NCBI RefSeq assembly: GCF_000374085.1
Contig: NZ_KB893388.1
Span: 124,001 to 188,000 of the forward strand
DNA: 64,000 bases
Origin: Spirosoma spitsbergense DSM 19989
GTDB taxonomy: Bacteria > Bacteroidota > Bacteroidia > Cytophagales > Spirosomataceae
Reading direction: 5' to 3'
Under the pieces are notes generated by a model. The model made no database searches. It worked only from the letters and a program-made list of their open reading frames with translations, and was not told where the DNA came from. This document shows, in pieces, positions 42,350 to 50,934 of this stretch (within the stretch, counting starts at the first letter, position 1; each line of letters starts with the position of its first letter). The position numbers and the translations under genes are program-made.

Positions 42350-44188
42350 TCATTTATTAACTTTTTGAACCAATTTTTGAGCCAAAGGTTTAATCGGACC
42401 CTTGTTTTTTACTGTTTTTTTTGCTTTTGGCTCCTCAGCCGGAGGAGTTTCCTGCCATAAGACCTGCCCTTTCGTTGGTTTTTCTGACTCGCGCCACCGA
42501 AATCCGTCGAGTTCCTGTGTCTCGCCGGTGAATTCCTTTGGTGGAATAAGCTGAGAATCCGGGTGCCCGTAAAATCGAATCCTGCCAACTTTATTGTCGT
42601 TGAATTCAATATTCATTCGGCTACATTCGACGTGGTTTAATCCAATCAATTTATTTTTCTCACTCAGGGCGTAATAAATGCTTTGTCCATTACCATCGAC
42701 GAGTACCCGTTCGAGCGTTGTTTTTTCCTGAAGCCGTACGGTATCCGGGGGCACCATCTGGCTTTTTCTTTTCGATACGTCTTTCTTGGTGCTATTCGTT
42801 GCAGCCGACGGAACATTTTGCCGGGTAGTGGCTGTCATCATGGCCTGTTGACCATCTCTTTCGCTTTGTGTATTCGGCAAAAGCGTATCGGGATTGACGA
42901 TTTTTGTGGTGAAATACGCCGTTACGGTACGCCCTTTTATCTGATTGAAATTTTTGAGTGTATCGAGCGAAATAACGAATGATTTTGTCTTCAGAAACAT
43001 TGTATGAATTTTGTTGTTTTTGAGCAAAATTCGCATCGAATCGGCTTCCATCTGGTATTTATTCTGACTCCAGACGATGGGTTTTTTATAAAAATAAATG
43101 GTCGAATCTGCCGCGTCATAAATGAGTGAATCGCACTTGCTCTGCAAGTCAGATTTGTAGACAAATACGTTTTTTTGACCTACCAATTTACGCGTATTGG
43201 TGACCTTGTTATCGAAGGAAAATAACGTGTCGGCCCGTAAATAAAGGGTGTCTTTGGTGGCTTCGTTCGCAATGCTTTTGGCAACGGCGTGGCCTGTTAC
43301 CCGCGAGATTCCGACCTTGCCATTATAACGCACATGGTCGCCGGTAATAACTACCTTTCTGTCTTTGGCAACCATAATAACATTACCCCGTGCAATACCC
43401 AGTTCGGATGGGTTATCGTAGTAAAGTGTATCGCCCGTGAGCCGGTATTTGGGCGTTTCGACCGTAGCCCGGCGTTCGAAATTGGAAATGCCCGTTGTGG
43501 TATTATACTGACCGGCAACGGCCGTAAGTACTCCATCTTTATTTTTAATACGCGTTGGCCCCTGGAAGGTGGCAATCCGGGTGAGCGAATTATACAGCAG
43601 CGAATCGGCCGTAAGTGTACCTTTGGGGTTCACTAATACAACGTTCTGACGGAAGGTGAATAATTTGGAACGCGTGTCATAGTACCCTTCCCGACTGGTC
43701 AGTACATTGTCTTTATCGACAATACGGCCCGGGGTAGGGTAGTGGGCAATGCCCGATAACATGTCGTAATCGAGCTGCCGGGTGGTCAGGGTCATTTTGC
43801 GGTCGCGCATGATTACATGACCCCGCATATTAGCCTGGCGGGAGTTACCGTAATAAAACATGGTGTCGCCCCGGATGTTGATGGTATCGCCCTGCACAAG
43901 CCGAACGTTGCCGTACGCTTCGATCACGTTGGTCGTTACGTTCTGGATGGCCAGATTACAATACATCAGGACTCCTTTATGGCGCAGACGAACGTTGTTG
44001 TACAGTTTACGGACAGACTCGCCCGGTACATTGAGCACAACCAGGCTATCGGCACCAAACAGTTCCACTTTATCATCGGTGCTGCCGGCTGCCGGAGACG
44101 CACCAAACTGGGCCATTACCTCATTGGATGTAACCAACAGGAAAAGACAGATAACGATAAATAAAGAGCGTACAGGCATACGATTCAT
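42350..44188 (-). CDS. OstA/LptA-like periplasmic protein
   Basis: 612 aa. Signal peptide (SLFIVICLFLLVTSNEVMAQ). The body consists of repeated OstA-type beta units (VRLRHKGVLMYCNLAIQN, YGNVRLVQGDTINIRGDTMF, VTGHAVAKSIANEATKDTLY), the pattern of LptA and the LptD N-terminus. It is much longer than E. coli LptA, as is usual for Bacteroidota OstA-like proteins, and has a Lys/Pro-rich C-terminal tail. It is likely to form part of the periplasmic LPS bridge, possibly with the lptC product of the same window. It is divergent from tilS with 33 bp between the start codons. A later start at 44179 (MPVRSLFIV) is possible. Confidence 0.87.
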   Translation of the reverse strand: MNRMPVRSLFIVICLFLLVTSNEVMAQFGASPAAGSTDDKVELFGADSLVVLNVPGESVRKLYNNVRLRHKGVLMYCNLAIQNVTTNVIEAYGNVRLVQGDTINIRGDTMFYYGNSRQANMRGHVIMRDRKMTLTTRQLDYDMLSGIAHYPTPGRIVDKDNVLTSREGYYDTRSKLFTFRQNVVLVNPKGTLTADSLLYNSLTRIATFQGPTRIKNKDGVLTAVAGQYNTTTGISNFERRATVETPKYRLTGDTLYYDNPSELGIARGNVIMVAKDRKVVITGDHVRYNGKVGISRVTGHAVAKSIANEATKDTLYLRADTLFSFDNKVTNTRKLVGQKNVFVYKSDLQSKCDSLIYDAADSTIYFYKKPIVWSQNKYQMEADSMRILLKNNKIHTMFLKTKSFVISLDTLKNFNQIKGRTVTAYFTTKIVNPDTLLPNTQSERDGQQAMMTATTRQNVPSAATNSTKKDVSKRKSQMVPPDTVRLQEKTTLERVLVDGNGQSIYYALSEKNKLIGLNHVECSRMNIEFNDNKVGRIRFYGHPDSQLIPPKEFTGETQELDGFRWRESEKPTKGQVLWQETPPAEEPKAKKTVKNKGPIKPLAQKLVQKVNK

Positions 44189-44221
44189 AACAACAAAACT
44201 ACGGCTTTGGGCCGATACCGG

Positions 44222-45580
44222 ATGTTGGAACAGGATTTTTTAGCATTTATTAACGATAATCACCTGTTTGATACTACGAAGCGGGTGCTACTAGCAGTGA
44301 GCGGTGGGCTGGATTCCATAGTGATGGCCGAACTGGTTCACCGGATCAAACAGCCGTTTGCCATTGCCCACGTCAATTTTGGCCTGCGTGGTACCGACTC
44401 TGATGCGGATGCTCTCTTTGTTAAAAACAAGGCCGACGATTACGGGGTTCCATTTCACCTAACCCACTTCGATACGGCTGCACTGGCTGCTGCACGAAAA
44501 GTATCCATTCAGATGGTTGCCCGCGAACTTCGGTACAACTGGTTTGCCCAACTGATTCGGGAACAGGAGTATACCGGCGTAGCTACCGCGCATCACCTGA
44601 ACGATGTGCTGGAAACAATGCTATTTAACCTGACGCGCGGCACCGGGCTGGCTGGTTTGCACGGTATTGCCCGTTATCAGGATGGGGTGGCGCGCCCACT
44701 CCTGTTTGCCACCCGTGCTCAACTGGCCGCGTTTGCCGACGAACAGGCATTGGCGTATCGGGAGGATAGTTCCAACGCCGATGATAAGTATGCCCGTAAT
44801 CGAATTCGTCACCACGTAGTACCCGTACTGACGGAGCTTAATCCTGGCCTTTGGCAAACCCTGCCGCATACCCTTGAGCGACTGCGCGCTGCTGAAGTGC
44901 TCATGCAAACCGAACTAACCCGGTCCTGGCGCGAAACTACTGTGCAACAGGGCAGCCAAACGCTGCTGCCCGCAGCTACACTGAACGGTTTACCAGAACC
45001 GGCGTTTCGCCTGGCCGAATGGCTAAAGCCGTTCGGTTTCACAACCGATCAGGCCGGGAAGATGGTTGAATGCCTGACCAAACCGGCTGGTCAGCTATTT
45101 GCCTCGGCTACTCACCGGGTTATGCACGAGCGGGCTGGTTTGGTTCTCGAACTATTACCTGTGCCAGCCGATTACGAAATTTCCCTGCCCGACTGGTCCC
45201 AAACCCCTATACTTGTACCCGGGCGGTTTACGCTCACTGTTGACGTGATGCCCAGGCCCACTCGGTTTGAACTATCGGCAAACCGGGCCGTGGCGTATCT
45301 GGATGCTGATAAACTGCAATTGCCGTTAACTATTCGCCCCTGGCAGCAAGGCGACCGGATGCGGCCATTGGGCATGGGCGGGCATAAGCTGGTCAGTGAT
45401 GTACTGAATGATCTGAAACTGAGCCGAATGGAACGGGAGCAGACCGCCGTAATGGTGTGCGGCCATGAGATAGCCTGGGTCATTGGCCTCAGGATTGATC
45501 ACCGCTTTCGGATTACGTCCGAAACGAAACGAATTGCCCACTTTCGTTGTGATGCCTGGCAATCTGAACCAGTTTCCTGA
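44222..45580 (+). CDS. tilS: tRNA(Ile)-lysidine synthase
   Basis: 452 aa from the ATG at 44222 (MLEQDFLAFINDNHL). The PP-loop is VLLAVSGGLDSIVMAELVHR, followed by AIAHVNFGLRGTDSDADALF and the ATAHHLNDVLETMLFNLTRG motif, all characteristic of TilS. The C-terminal substrate-binding domain (RPWQQGDRMRPLGMGGHKLV, then SDVLNDLKLSRMEREQ) is complete. The enzyme converts C34 to lysidine in the anticodon of a minor isoleucine tRNA. The gene starts 33 bp from the divergent OstA-like gene. Confidence 0.95.
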   Translation: MLEQDFLAFINDNHLFDTTKRVLLAVSGGLDSIVMAELVHRIKQPFAIAHVNFGLRGTDSDADALFVKNKADDYGVPFHLTHFDTAALAAARKVSIQMVARELRYNWFAQLIREQEYTGVATAHHLNDVLETMLFNLTRGTGLAGLHGIARYQDGVARPLLFATRAQLAAFADEQALAYREDSSNADDKYARNRIRHHVVPVLTELNPGLWQTLPHTLERLRAAEVLMQTELTRSWRETTVQQGSQTLLPAATLNGLPEPAFRLAEWLKPFGFTTDQAGKMVECLTKPAGQLFASATHRVMHERAGLVLELLPVPADYEISLPDWSQTPILVPGRFTLTVDVMPRPTRFELSANRAVAYLDADKLQLPLTIRPWQQGDRMRPLGMGGHKLVSDVLNDLKLSRMEREQTAVMVCGHEIAWVIGLRIDHRFRITSETKRIAHFRCDAWQSEPVS

Positions 45581-45644
45581 AAAAAACAGTAAATTGAATT
45601 TTTACCGTAGTCGACCGTTAATTCTATAGCGTTGTAGTAGGCCG

Positions 45645-45678
45645 TTTGCTGGCTTTTATAAAGTTGGCATTCTATTTG
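45645..45678 (+). promoter_or_regulatory. Possible Bacteroidota promoter for the OmpA-family gene
   Basis: A TTTG at 45645-45648 and the octamer TCTATTTG at 45671-45678, separated by 22 bp, resemble the -33 and -7 elements of the phylum. The spacing is a little long. The gene starts at 45723. Confidence 0.3.
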
Positions 45679-45722
45679 TAGGGTTTCGGGCAGACCCAAG
45701 TTTTACCAACATTAGTAACACC

Positions 45723-48005
45723 ATGAACCGAATTGTACGTGTCCTATTTCTCCTGGGACTTGCCTTCTGGAGTCTGAATGTTCAGGCACAAAGTGCGCGG
45801 CTACGAGCGGCTAACAAACAATTTGATAATCTTAGCTACGTAGGTGCGGTACGCGCTTATGAGGATTTTTTGCGGGTCGATAAAAAGAAAGACCCCGCCG
45901 AAACCCGCGAGGCTATGATTAAACTTGGGTACAGCTACCGTCGGTTAAATGACTTTCGTAATGCCGAGCGGGTTTATGGTGAGTTAGTAAAAGCATATAC
46001 CGATCTGGATAGCGAAATCTACCTGTATTATGCACAGGCACTGGCGGCTAATAAAAAGTATCGGGAATCGCAGAAAATGTATAGTCAGTACGGCGAAAAA
46101 CAAGGCCAGGACCTGCGCGGTCGCCGTTTTACCGTTTCGTACATGGACATGAACCGATTCTACCAGGATTCGTCATCCTACAAGTTGTACGACCTGCCGA
46201 TTAACTCCCGGCAGGCAGATTTCAGTCCGATGTACTATAAGGGGGGGCTTGTGTTTGTGTCGGCCCGCGACGAATCCGGACCGGTAAAACGCGTATTCAG
46301 CTGGAACCAGACGCCTTTCCTTGACTTATACTTCCACCCCGATACCAACCAGTTACGGGTTCCCAACCCTGAACCGGTACGTGTCGTAAAATCCTCTGTG
46401 CTGGGCGGTGGGGGCGACGCGAAAACGGATGTGGCTGAGGGGGAAGCGGAGACTCCCCCCTTAACGAAGGCGGAGATTTTTAGCCGCACGCTGAACACCA
46501 AGTACCACGAAGGTCCGATGACCTTTACGAAAGATCAGAGTTTTATCGTCTTCACCCGCAACAACTCCAGCAAGGGTAAATCCGGCAAAAGCTCTGACGG
46601 CGTACGGAAACTGAAATTGTATTCTTCCGTGAATAAGGGCGGGAAATGGGTTGATATTCAGGAAGTGCCTTTCAACAGCAATGAGTACTCGGTGGGTCAC
46701 CCGGCTTTCTCGGCCGATAATACTAAAATGTATTTTGTTTCGGATATGCCTGGCGGCTATGGCGGTACGGACATCTACGTAGTGGAGTACAACAATGGCC
46801 AGTGGGGAACGCCCGTGAATATGGGTAAAGAGATCAATACGGAAGGAAACGAGATGTTTCCCTTTGCGTCTGATGATGAAAGTCTTTACTTCTCCTCCGA
46901 CGGGCATGAAGGCTTGGGGGGGCTGGATGTATTTGTGGCCGAACTGAAAGATGGCATTGCCTACCGGGGCGTTCAGAACGTTGGGGCACCGATCAACTCA
47001 GAAAAAGACGATTTCGGGTTCATTACCGATAAAAATCGTACGACCGGGTACGTGAGCAGTAACCGGAAAAAGGGTATCAGTGATGATGATATCTACTCGT
47101 TCCGGCGCGTGTGCAAGCAACTCAATGTGCTGGTGTTCGATGCGAAAACCAACACCCCGCTTGAGAACGCCGATGTCCGGATTCTGCGGAATGGTGTGAA
47201 CCAGGAGATACGCCTGACGGATGTGCAGGGGAAGATGGACCTCTGCCTCGATTCCAATACGGAGTATGAATTTAAAGCCATCAAAGAAGGGTACGCGATG
47301 AACAGTATTCGCTTCTCTACCCTCACGCAATCACCCAAGCCGGTTATGAACGTGTCCATCTACCTCGAAAAGTCGGAGAATACGCTGGTGAAAGGGATTG
47401 TGAAAACGGAAGTTAACCAGAAACCGGCCACCGGCGTGAAGGTGACCCTGCGGAATGAGAAAGATAAATCGGAACAGACCGTAACGACCGGGCCGGATGG
47501 GGGGTATGAATTTGATGTGAAGCCCAACGCTCCGTACACGATTACCGCTCAAAAAGACCGTTACGCGACCAAGAAAACGCAGTTTAGCAAAACGAAGCGT
47601 AAGTCAAACATCGTTCCTGACTCGTTGGGACTGTATGGGGAAGGGGATATTTTCCAACTTAAGAATATCTATTATGACCTGAACAAGTTCTTCATCCGGG
47701 CCGATGCCGCCCGCGAACTCAATCATGTTGTGGATTTGCTGAAGGAGTATCCGCAAATGAAAATTGAGCTTCGCTCGCATACCGATGCCCGCTCCAGCGA
47801 TGCCTACAATATCCGATTGTCGGAAAACCGGGCCAGGGCTGCTATGGACTATCTCGTATCGCGCGGTATCCCGGCCAGTCGGTTGTCGGCCAACGGGTAT
47901 GGCGAATCCGAAATTATTAATGGTTGTGTCGATGGGGTAAATTGCTCGGAACACGAGCATCAGCAAAACCGCCGGACAGAATTCAAGATTTTAGCGGTGA
48001 AGTAA
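45723..48005 (+). CDS. OmpA-family protein with TPR, PD40 propeller and carboxypeptidase-like domain (PorE-like)
   Basis: 760 aa. Signal peptide (RVLFLLGLAFWSLNVQAQ). Domains in order: TPR-like helices (about 25-130), PD40/WD40-like propeller (about 150-455, with HPAFSADNTKMYFVSDMPGG, then YGGTDIYVVEYNNGQWGTPV and DESLYFSSDGHEGLGGLDVF), a carboxypeptidase-regulatory-like domain (about 465-620, AKTNTPLENADVRILRNG) and a C-terminal OmpA domain (ELRSHTDARSSDAYNIRLSE, then NRARAAMDYLVSRGI) that binds peptidoglycan. This order is that of PorE of the type IX secretion system, but related OmpA proteins share it. A Cys pair lies in the OmpA part (INGCVDGVNCSEHEHQQNRR). Confidence 0.88.
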   Translation: MNRIVRVLFLLGLAFWSLNVQAQSARLRAANKQFDNLSYVGAVRAYEDFLRVDKKKDPAETREAMIKLGYSYRRLNDFRNAERVYGELVKAYTDLDSEIYLYYAQALAANKKYRESQKMYSQYGEKQGQDLRGRRFTVSYMDMNRFYQDSSSYKLYDLPINSRQADFSPMYYKGGLVFVSARDESGPVKRVFSWNQTPFLDLYFHPDTNQLRVPNPEPVRVVKSSVLGGGGDAKTDVAEGEAETPPLTKAEIFSRTLNTKYHEGPMTFTKDQSFIVFTRNNSSKGKSGKSSDGVRKLKLYSSVNKGGKWVDIQEVPFNSNEYSVGHPAFSADNTKMYFVSDMPGGYGGTDIYVVEYNNGQWGTPVNMGKEINTEGNEMFPFASDDESLYFSSDGHEGLGGLDVFVAELKDGIAYRGVQNVGAPINSEKDDFGFITDKNRTTGYVSSNRKKGISDDDIYSFRRVCKQLNVLVFDAKTNTPLENADVRILRNGVNQEIRLTDVQGKMDLCLDSNTEYEFKAIKEGYAMNSIRFSTLTQSPKPVMNVSIYLEKSENTLVKGIVKTEVNQKPATGVKVTLRNEKDKSEQTVTTGPDGGYEFDVKPNAPYTITAQKDRYATKKTQFSKTKRKSNIVPDSLGLYGEGDIFQLKNIYYDLNKFFIRADAARELNHVVDLLKEYPQMKIELRSHTDARSSDAYNIRLSENRARAAMDYLVSRGIPASRLSANGYGESEIINGCVDGVNCSEHEHQQNRRTEFKILAVK

Positions 48006-48049
48006 AAAACTGATTCTACCAGCAACTGGTTTCGCTGGCTAAAAAAGGG

Positions 48050-48084
48050 AGAGCGTTGTTCCAATCGGTACAACGCTCTTCTTG
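48050..48084 (+). terminator. Intrinsic terminator after the OmpA-family gene
   Basis: A 10-bp stem (agagcgttgt / acaacgctct) with a 10-nt loop followed by TCTT, 45 bp after the stop at 48005. Confidence 0.75.
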
Positions 48085-48130
48085 TATGCCTGATAGGCGT
48101 AAATCTAAAACTGGTTGCTGTTTCCATTTA

Positions 48131-48204
48131 ACCGCAAAGAACGCTAAGCCAAATCCGCAAAGGTTTCGAAGAAATTAAGTCAGCCACTTAGTGCTCTCTG
48201 CGGT
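48131..48204. repeat. Imperfect palindrome with CGCAAAG units
   Basis: Left arm 48131-48148 (accgcaaagaacgctaag) and right arm 48187-48204 pair with three mismatches. The centre contains a related unit (tccgcaaaggtttcg). It is an intergenic repeat of the CGCAAAG type, which I recall as dispersed in Bacteroidota and some cyanobacteria. Confidence 0.65.
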
Positions 48205-48256
48205 CAAGCCCAGGTACTCTGGAACTATGGGGAAATAAGTTTAAACCGGGTTCTAT

Positions 48257-48775
48257 TTAAAACGTTATAACCCGCACCGTAACGGATAACTGCCCAACGT
48301 GGCGCATCGTATGTTCGGCCGAATGCGTCAGCAGGCCAATAACCGTAGAGGGGATATTGGCCCGACCTACCCCACGAACGTGGGTTAGTGTTTGTTCATC
48401 CGTACTACGGAGTTGGCTGATGGCGCTGTCAACTTGTTCCTCAAACCGCCGAACCAATTCCTGAGCGGTGTTATCCGTTTGGTCTGGCTTTCCTTCGGCT
48501 GCTAAAGCGGTCAACTGGTCTGGTGATAATGGTTCATGCCGTGCGTACGTAAACAGTCGGTCCAGCACACCCGTCAGGTGCTGCAAATGAAATCCGACGG
48601 ATGCCACGTTGGCGGGGCGTTCCCAGAGTTTGTTCTCCGGAAAATCGCGCATCAACGTCACCACTTCCTCGCGTGCCTGCATCAGCGCATGAGCTATGGG
48701 TTGCAACAGGGGCGGAAAACCGGGTAGTGGGCCGCGCAGCCAGACTTCGCGGGTTTCGGTACTGGGGCTATTCAT
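48257..48775 (-). CDS. DinB-superfamily protein
   Basis: 172 aa. The four-helix DinB pattern is visible: an N-terminal helix (LLQPIAHALMQAREEVVTLM), the first His region (ASVGFHLQHLTGVLDRLFTY) and the C-terminal helix with two further His residues (LLTHSAEHTMRHVGQLSVTV). The three histidines fit the metal site of DinB_2 enzymes, which include thiol transferases. The physiological substrate is unknown. It lies 32 bp after the solute-binding protein gene at the end of the sugar locus and may be an incidental passenger. Confidence 0.85.
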   Translation of the reverse strand: MNSPSTETREVWLRGPLPGFPPLLQPIAHALMQAREEVVTLMRDFPENKLWERPANVASVGFHLQHLTGVLDRLFTYARHEPLSPDQLTALAAEGKPDQTDNTAQELVRRFEEQVDSAISQLRSTDEQTLTHVRGVGRANIPSTVIGLLTHSAEHTMRHVGQLSVTVRVITF

Positions 48776-48807
48776 ACGTTGACAGGTACAGGGTTGGAGA
48801 TGTGGTT

Positions 48808-49761
48808 TTACGGCTTGAGAAACGAAGATAGATTGGCCTTCGTGACTAACTGGAACGGGATGAGGGTTTGTTTTTCGTAGGCTTCTCCTTTGGCCGCTTT
48901 GATGGCTGTTTCGATGGCTTTTGACCCCTGTTGCTCGGCATTCTGGAAAATGGTAGCATCCAGCGCGCCTTTCTTTACCCCCTGCAAGGCATCTGGAATG
49001 CCGTCGATACTGACAACGATGACCTTATCCTTCATACCCGCATCCGTTAGTGCTTTGGCTGCTCCCAGTCCCATTTCATCGTTGTGGGCAAAAACGGCAT
49101 TGATCTGCGAACCGTAAGACTGAATCCAGTTTTCTGTCAGGGACATGGCCTTCGCCCGATCCCATTCACCGGTCTGGTGCGCCAGCAGTTTCAGGCCGGG
49201 GTACTGCTTCAATACCTCGCGGGCACCCTGTTCGCGTTTTATCTGGGCGGCCTGCCCCATGTACCCGTGGATCATCACCACGTTGCCTTTGCCATTCAGC
49301 TTGTCGGCAATGAACTTCATGGCCATCCGTCCTGATTCCACATCATCGGAGCCGACAAAAGCGGAGGGTTTGGCACTGGTTTCGGAGTTGACGTTGATGA
49401 TGGGAATATTGGCGGCCAGGGCTTTCGCAACAGCGGGCGAACTGGCCTCTACTTCGCAGGGGTTCATGATGATAGCGTCTACCTTTTGGGCAATGAAGCT
49501 TTCTACCTGCTCCACCTGTTTCAGCGGGGAGTGTTCGGCATCGACGGTAATTAACTCAACACCATCGGCGGTCGCCTTTTTTTCTATCTCATCGTGTACA
49601 TTCACGATAAATTCATTCTGCATACTAAGCATGGTGGCTCCTATCACGAGTTTTTTACTGCCTGCCCCGCCTTTTTCATCGGATGTTGACTGATTGCAAC
49701 CCGTTAGCAGAAGAGCGATTAACAGAGCAGAACTGGAAAGTAGTGTACGAATAGGCTTCAT
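48808..49761 (-). CDS. Sugar ABC transporter substrate-binding lipoprotein (RbsB-like)
   Basis: 317 aa. Lipobox LIALLLTGCNQS (Cys22). Periplasmic-binding-protein type 1 fold of the ribose/galactose group: VIGATMLSMQNEFIVNVHDE, NPCEVEASSPAVAKALAANI, then GKGNVVMIHGYMGQAAQIKR and VFAHNDEMGLGAAKALTDAG. It would deliver a sugar or polyol to the permease encoded 21 bp upstream. Ligand cannot be read from the sequence; a ribose, xylose, fructose or inositol-type ligand is typical. The gene is the last of the rbsA/rbsC/rbsB-like set on this strand. Confidence 0.92.
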   Translation of the reverse strand: MKPIRTLLSSSALLIALLLTGCNQSTSDEKGGAGSKKLVIGATMLSMQNEFIVNVHDEIEKKATADGVELITVDAEHSPLKQVEQVESFIAQKVDAIIMNPCEVEASSPAVAKALAANIPIINVNSETSAKPSAFVGSDDVESGRMAMKFIADKLNGKGNVVMIHGYMGQAAQIKREQGAREVLKQYPGLKLLAHQTGEWDRAKAMSLTENWIQSYGSQINAVFAHNDEMGLGAAKALTDAGMKDKVIVVSIDGIPDALQGVKKGALDATIFQNAEQQGSKAIETAIKAAKGEAYEKQTLIPFQLVTKANLSSFLKP

Positions 49762-49782
49762 GTGTTTGACAAACAGGATTAG

Positions 49783-50769
49783 TTAATTTTTGTTGGTTTG
49801 ATTCATACTGTCCAGCACGACAGCCCCAATGATGATGGCACCCATCACTACCTCCTGATAATAGGAGGTTACATTAAGCAGGTCCAGCCCGTTGCTGATA
49901 ACGCCGATGAGCAACGCGCCAAGCAGTGTTCCCGTCATGGTGCCCGTGCCGCCCGACGTGCTGGTGCCGCCAATGATGGCTGCGGCAATGGCATCCAGTT
50001 CAAAGCCCTGACCGGCATTGGGTTGCCCGGTGGTAATACGGGAGGTGAGCAAAATTCCGGCTAAGGCTGCCAGTAACCCGCCCAGGGTATACACGACAAG
50101 TTTGACCTTGCCGATGGGAATACCCGACGCTCTGGCGGCCTGTTCGTTCCCGCCAACGGCGTACATATACCGACCAATAACCGTCTTTTTCAGCAGGACT
50201 GAACAGCCGATAAACGCTACAATTAAGATAACGATAAGCGTCGGTACACCCAGGATTTTACCGCCCCCAATGAAGTTGAACGAATCGGACAGGTTGGATA
50301 TGGGGCGACCCTTACTCAGAATCAGGGCCAGCCCCCGCCCGATGGTCATGGTGCCCAGCGTGACGATAAAGGGTGGAACGTGGCTGCGGGTGATGACAAA
50401 GCCGTTGAACGCCCCGAAGAGAAGCCCGGCCAGCAGACCAATCACGACTGGAACCACCACTGGGTAGGTGTCGGGATGAGCAAAGGACGCGGCCGCTACC
50501 CCCGTTACGGCTACCATAGACCCGATGGACAAGTCGATGCCGCCCGTGATGATGATAAAGGTAACGCCGAAAGCCAGTAATGCGTTGATAGACACCTGCG
50601 TGACAATAATCATCAGGTTTTGCACCGTAAAAAAACGGGGTGTTATCAGCGAGAGTGTCAGGCAAATGCCCAGGAAGGCAATCAGCAGGCCGTATTGACC
50701 CAGCCGCCCGAAGCGGGTTTTATAGGAAAGGGTAGTCTTAGAAGGAGAAGGGGGCAGGCCGTTTTTCAT
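49783..50769 (-). CDS. Sugar ABC transporter permease (RbsC-like)
   Basis: 328 aa with about eight hydrophobic helices. RbsC-family motifs: FGVTFIIITGGIDLSIGSMV near residue 75, FNGFVITRSHVPPFIVTLGT in the middle, and AIAAAIIGGTSTSGGTGTMT near the end. It forms the membrane channel of a CUT2-type importer with the ATPase and binding protein encoded on either side. A long perfect inverted repeat lies in the 165-bp spacer between it and the ATPase gene. Confidence 0.93.
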   Translation of the reverse strand: MKNGLPPSPSKTTLSYKTRFGRLGQYGLLIAFLGICLTLSLITPRFFTVQNLMIIVTQVSINALLAFGVTFIIITGGIDLSIGSMVAVTGVAAASFAHPDTYPVVVPVVIGLLAGLLFGAFNGFVITRSHVPPFIVTLGTMTIGRGLALILSKGRPISNLSDSFNFIGGGKILGVPTLIVILIVAFIGCSVLLKKTVIGRYMYAVGGNEQAARASGIPIGKVKLVVYTLGGLLAALAGILLTSRITTGQPNAGQGFELDAIAAAIIGGTSTSGGTGTMTGTLLGALLIGVISNGLDLLNVTSYYQEVVMGAIIIGAVVLDSMNQTNKN

Positions 50770-50789
50770 CTGGGTTTATAAAATCGCGT

Positions 50790-50831
50790 AGTCATTTGTG
50801 GTCATTTATTGGTAGTAAGTCGTCATTTATC
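50790..50831. repeat. Near-tandem GTCATTT repeats in the permease/ATPase spacer
   Basis: Three copies of a unit close to GTCATTTRT (at about 50790, 50800 and 50822) in one orientation. The same unit type (GTCATT) forms the palindrome at 53755-53837. Confidence 0.5.
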
Positions 50832-50865
50832 GATAACTATTCGTCAGACAATAGTTGGGCCGATT

Positions 50866-50927
50866 ACCTTTGACAAAGCTGATACTACAGTTGATTGATT
50901 ATCAGAGCTATCAGCTTTGTCAAAGGT
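50866..50927. repeat. 19-bp perfect inverted repeat between ABC permease and ATPase genes
   Basis: Arms 50866-50884 (acctttgacaaagctgata) and 50909-50927 are exact complements around a 24-bp loop, located 7 bp after the ATPase stop. There is no T run on the minus strand, so a simple terminator is unlikely; mRNA stabilisation or processing between the ATPase and the more abundant permease/binding-protein messages is a common role for such hairpins. Confidence 0.85.
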
Positions 50928-50934
50928 CAAACTA

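Noticed and set aside
49145-49693. Long open frames antisense to the RbsB-like, coaBC and TIM-barrel genes (also 39420-40124 and 54306-54881)
   Set aside because: They lie inside strongly supported genes on the other strand, and their compositions reflect the codon bias of the real gene.
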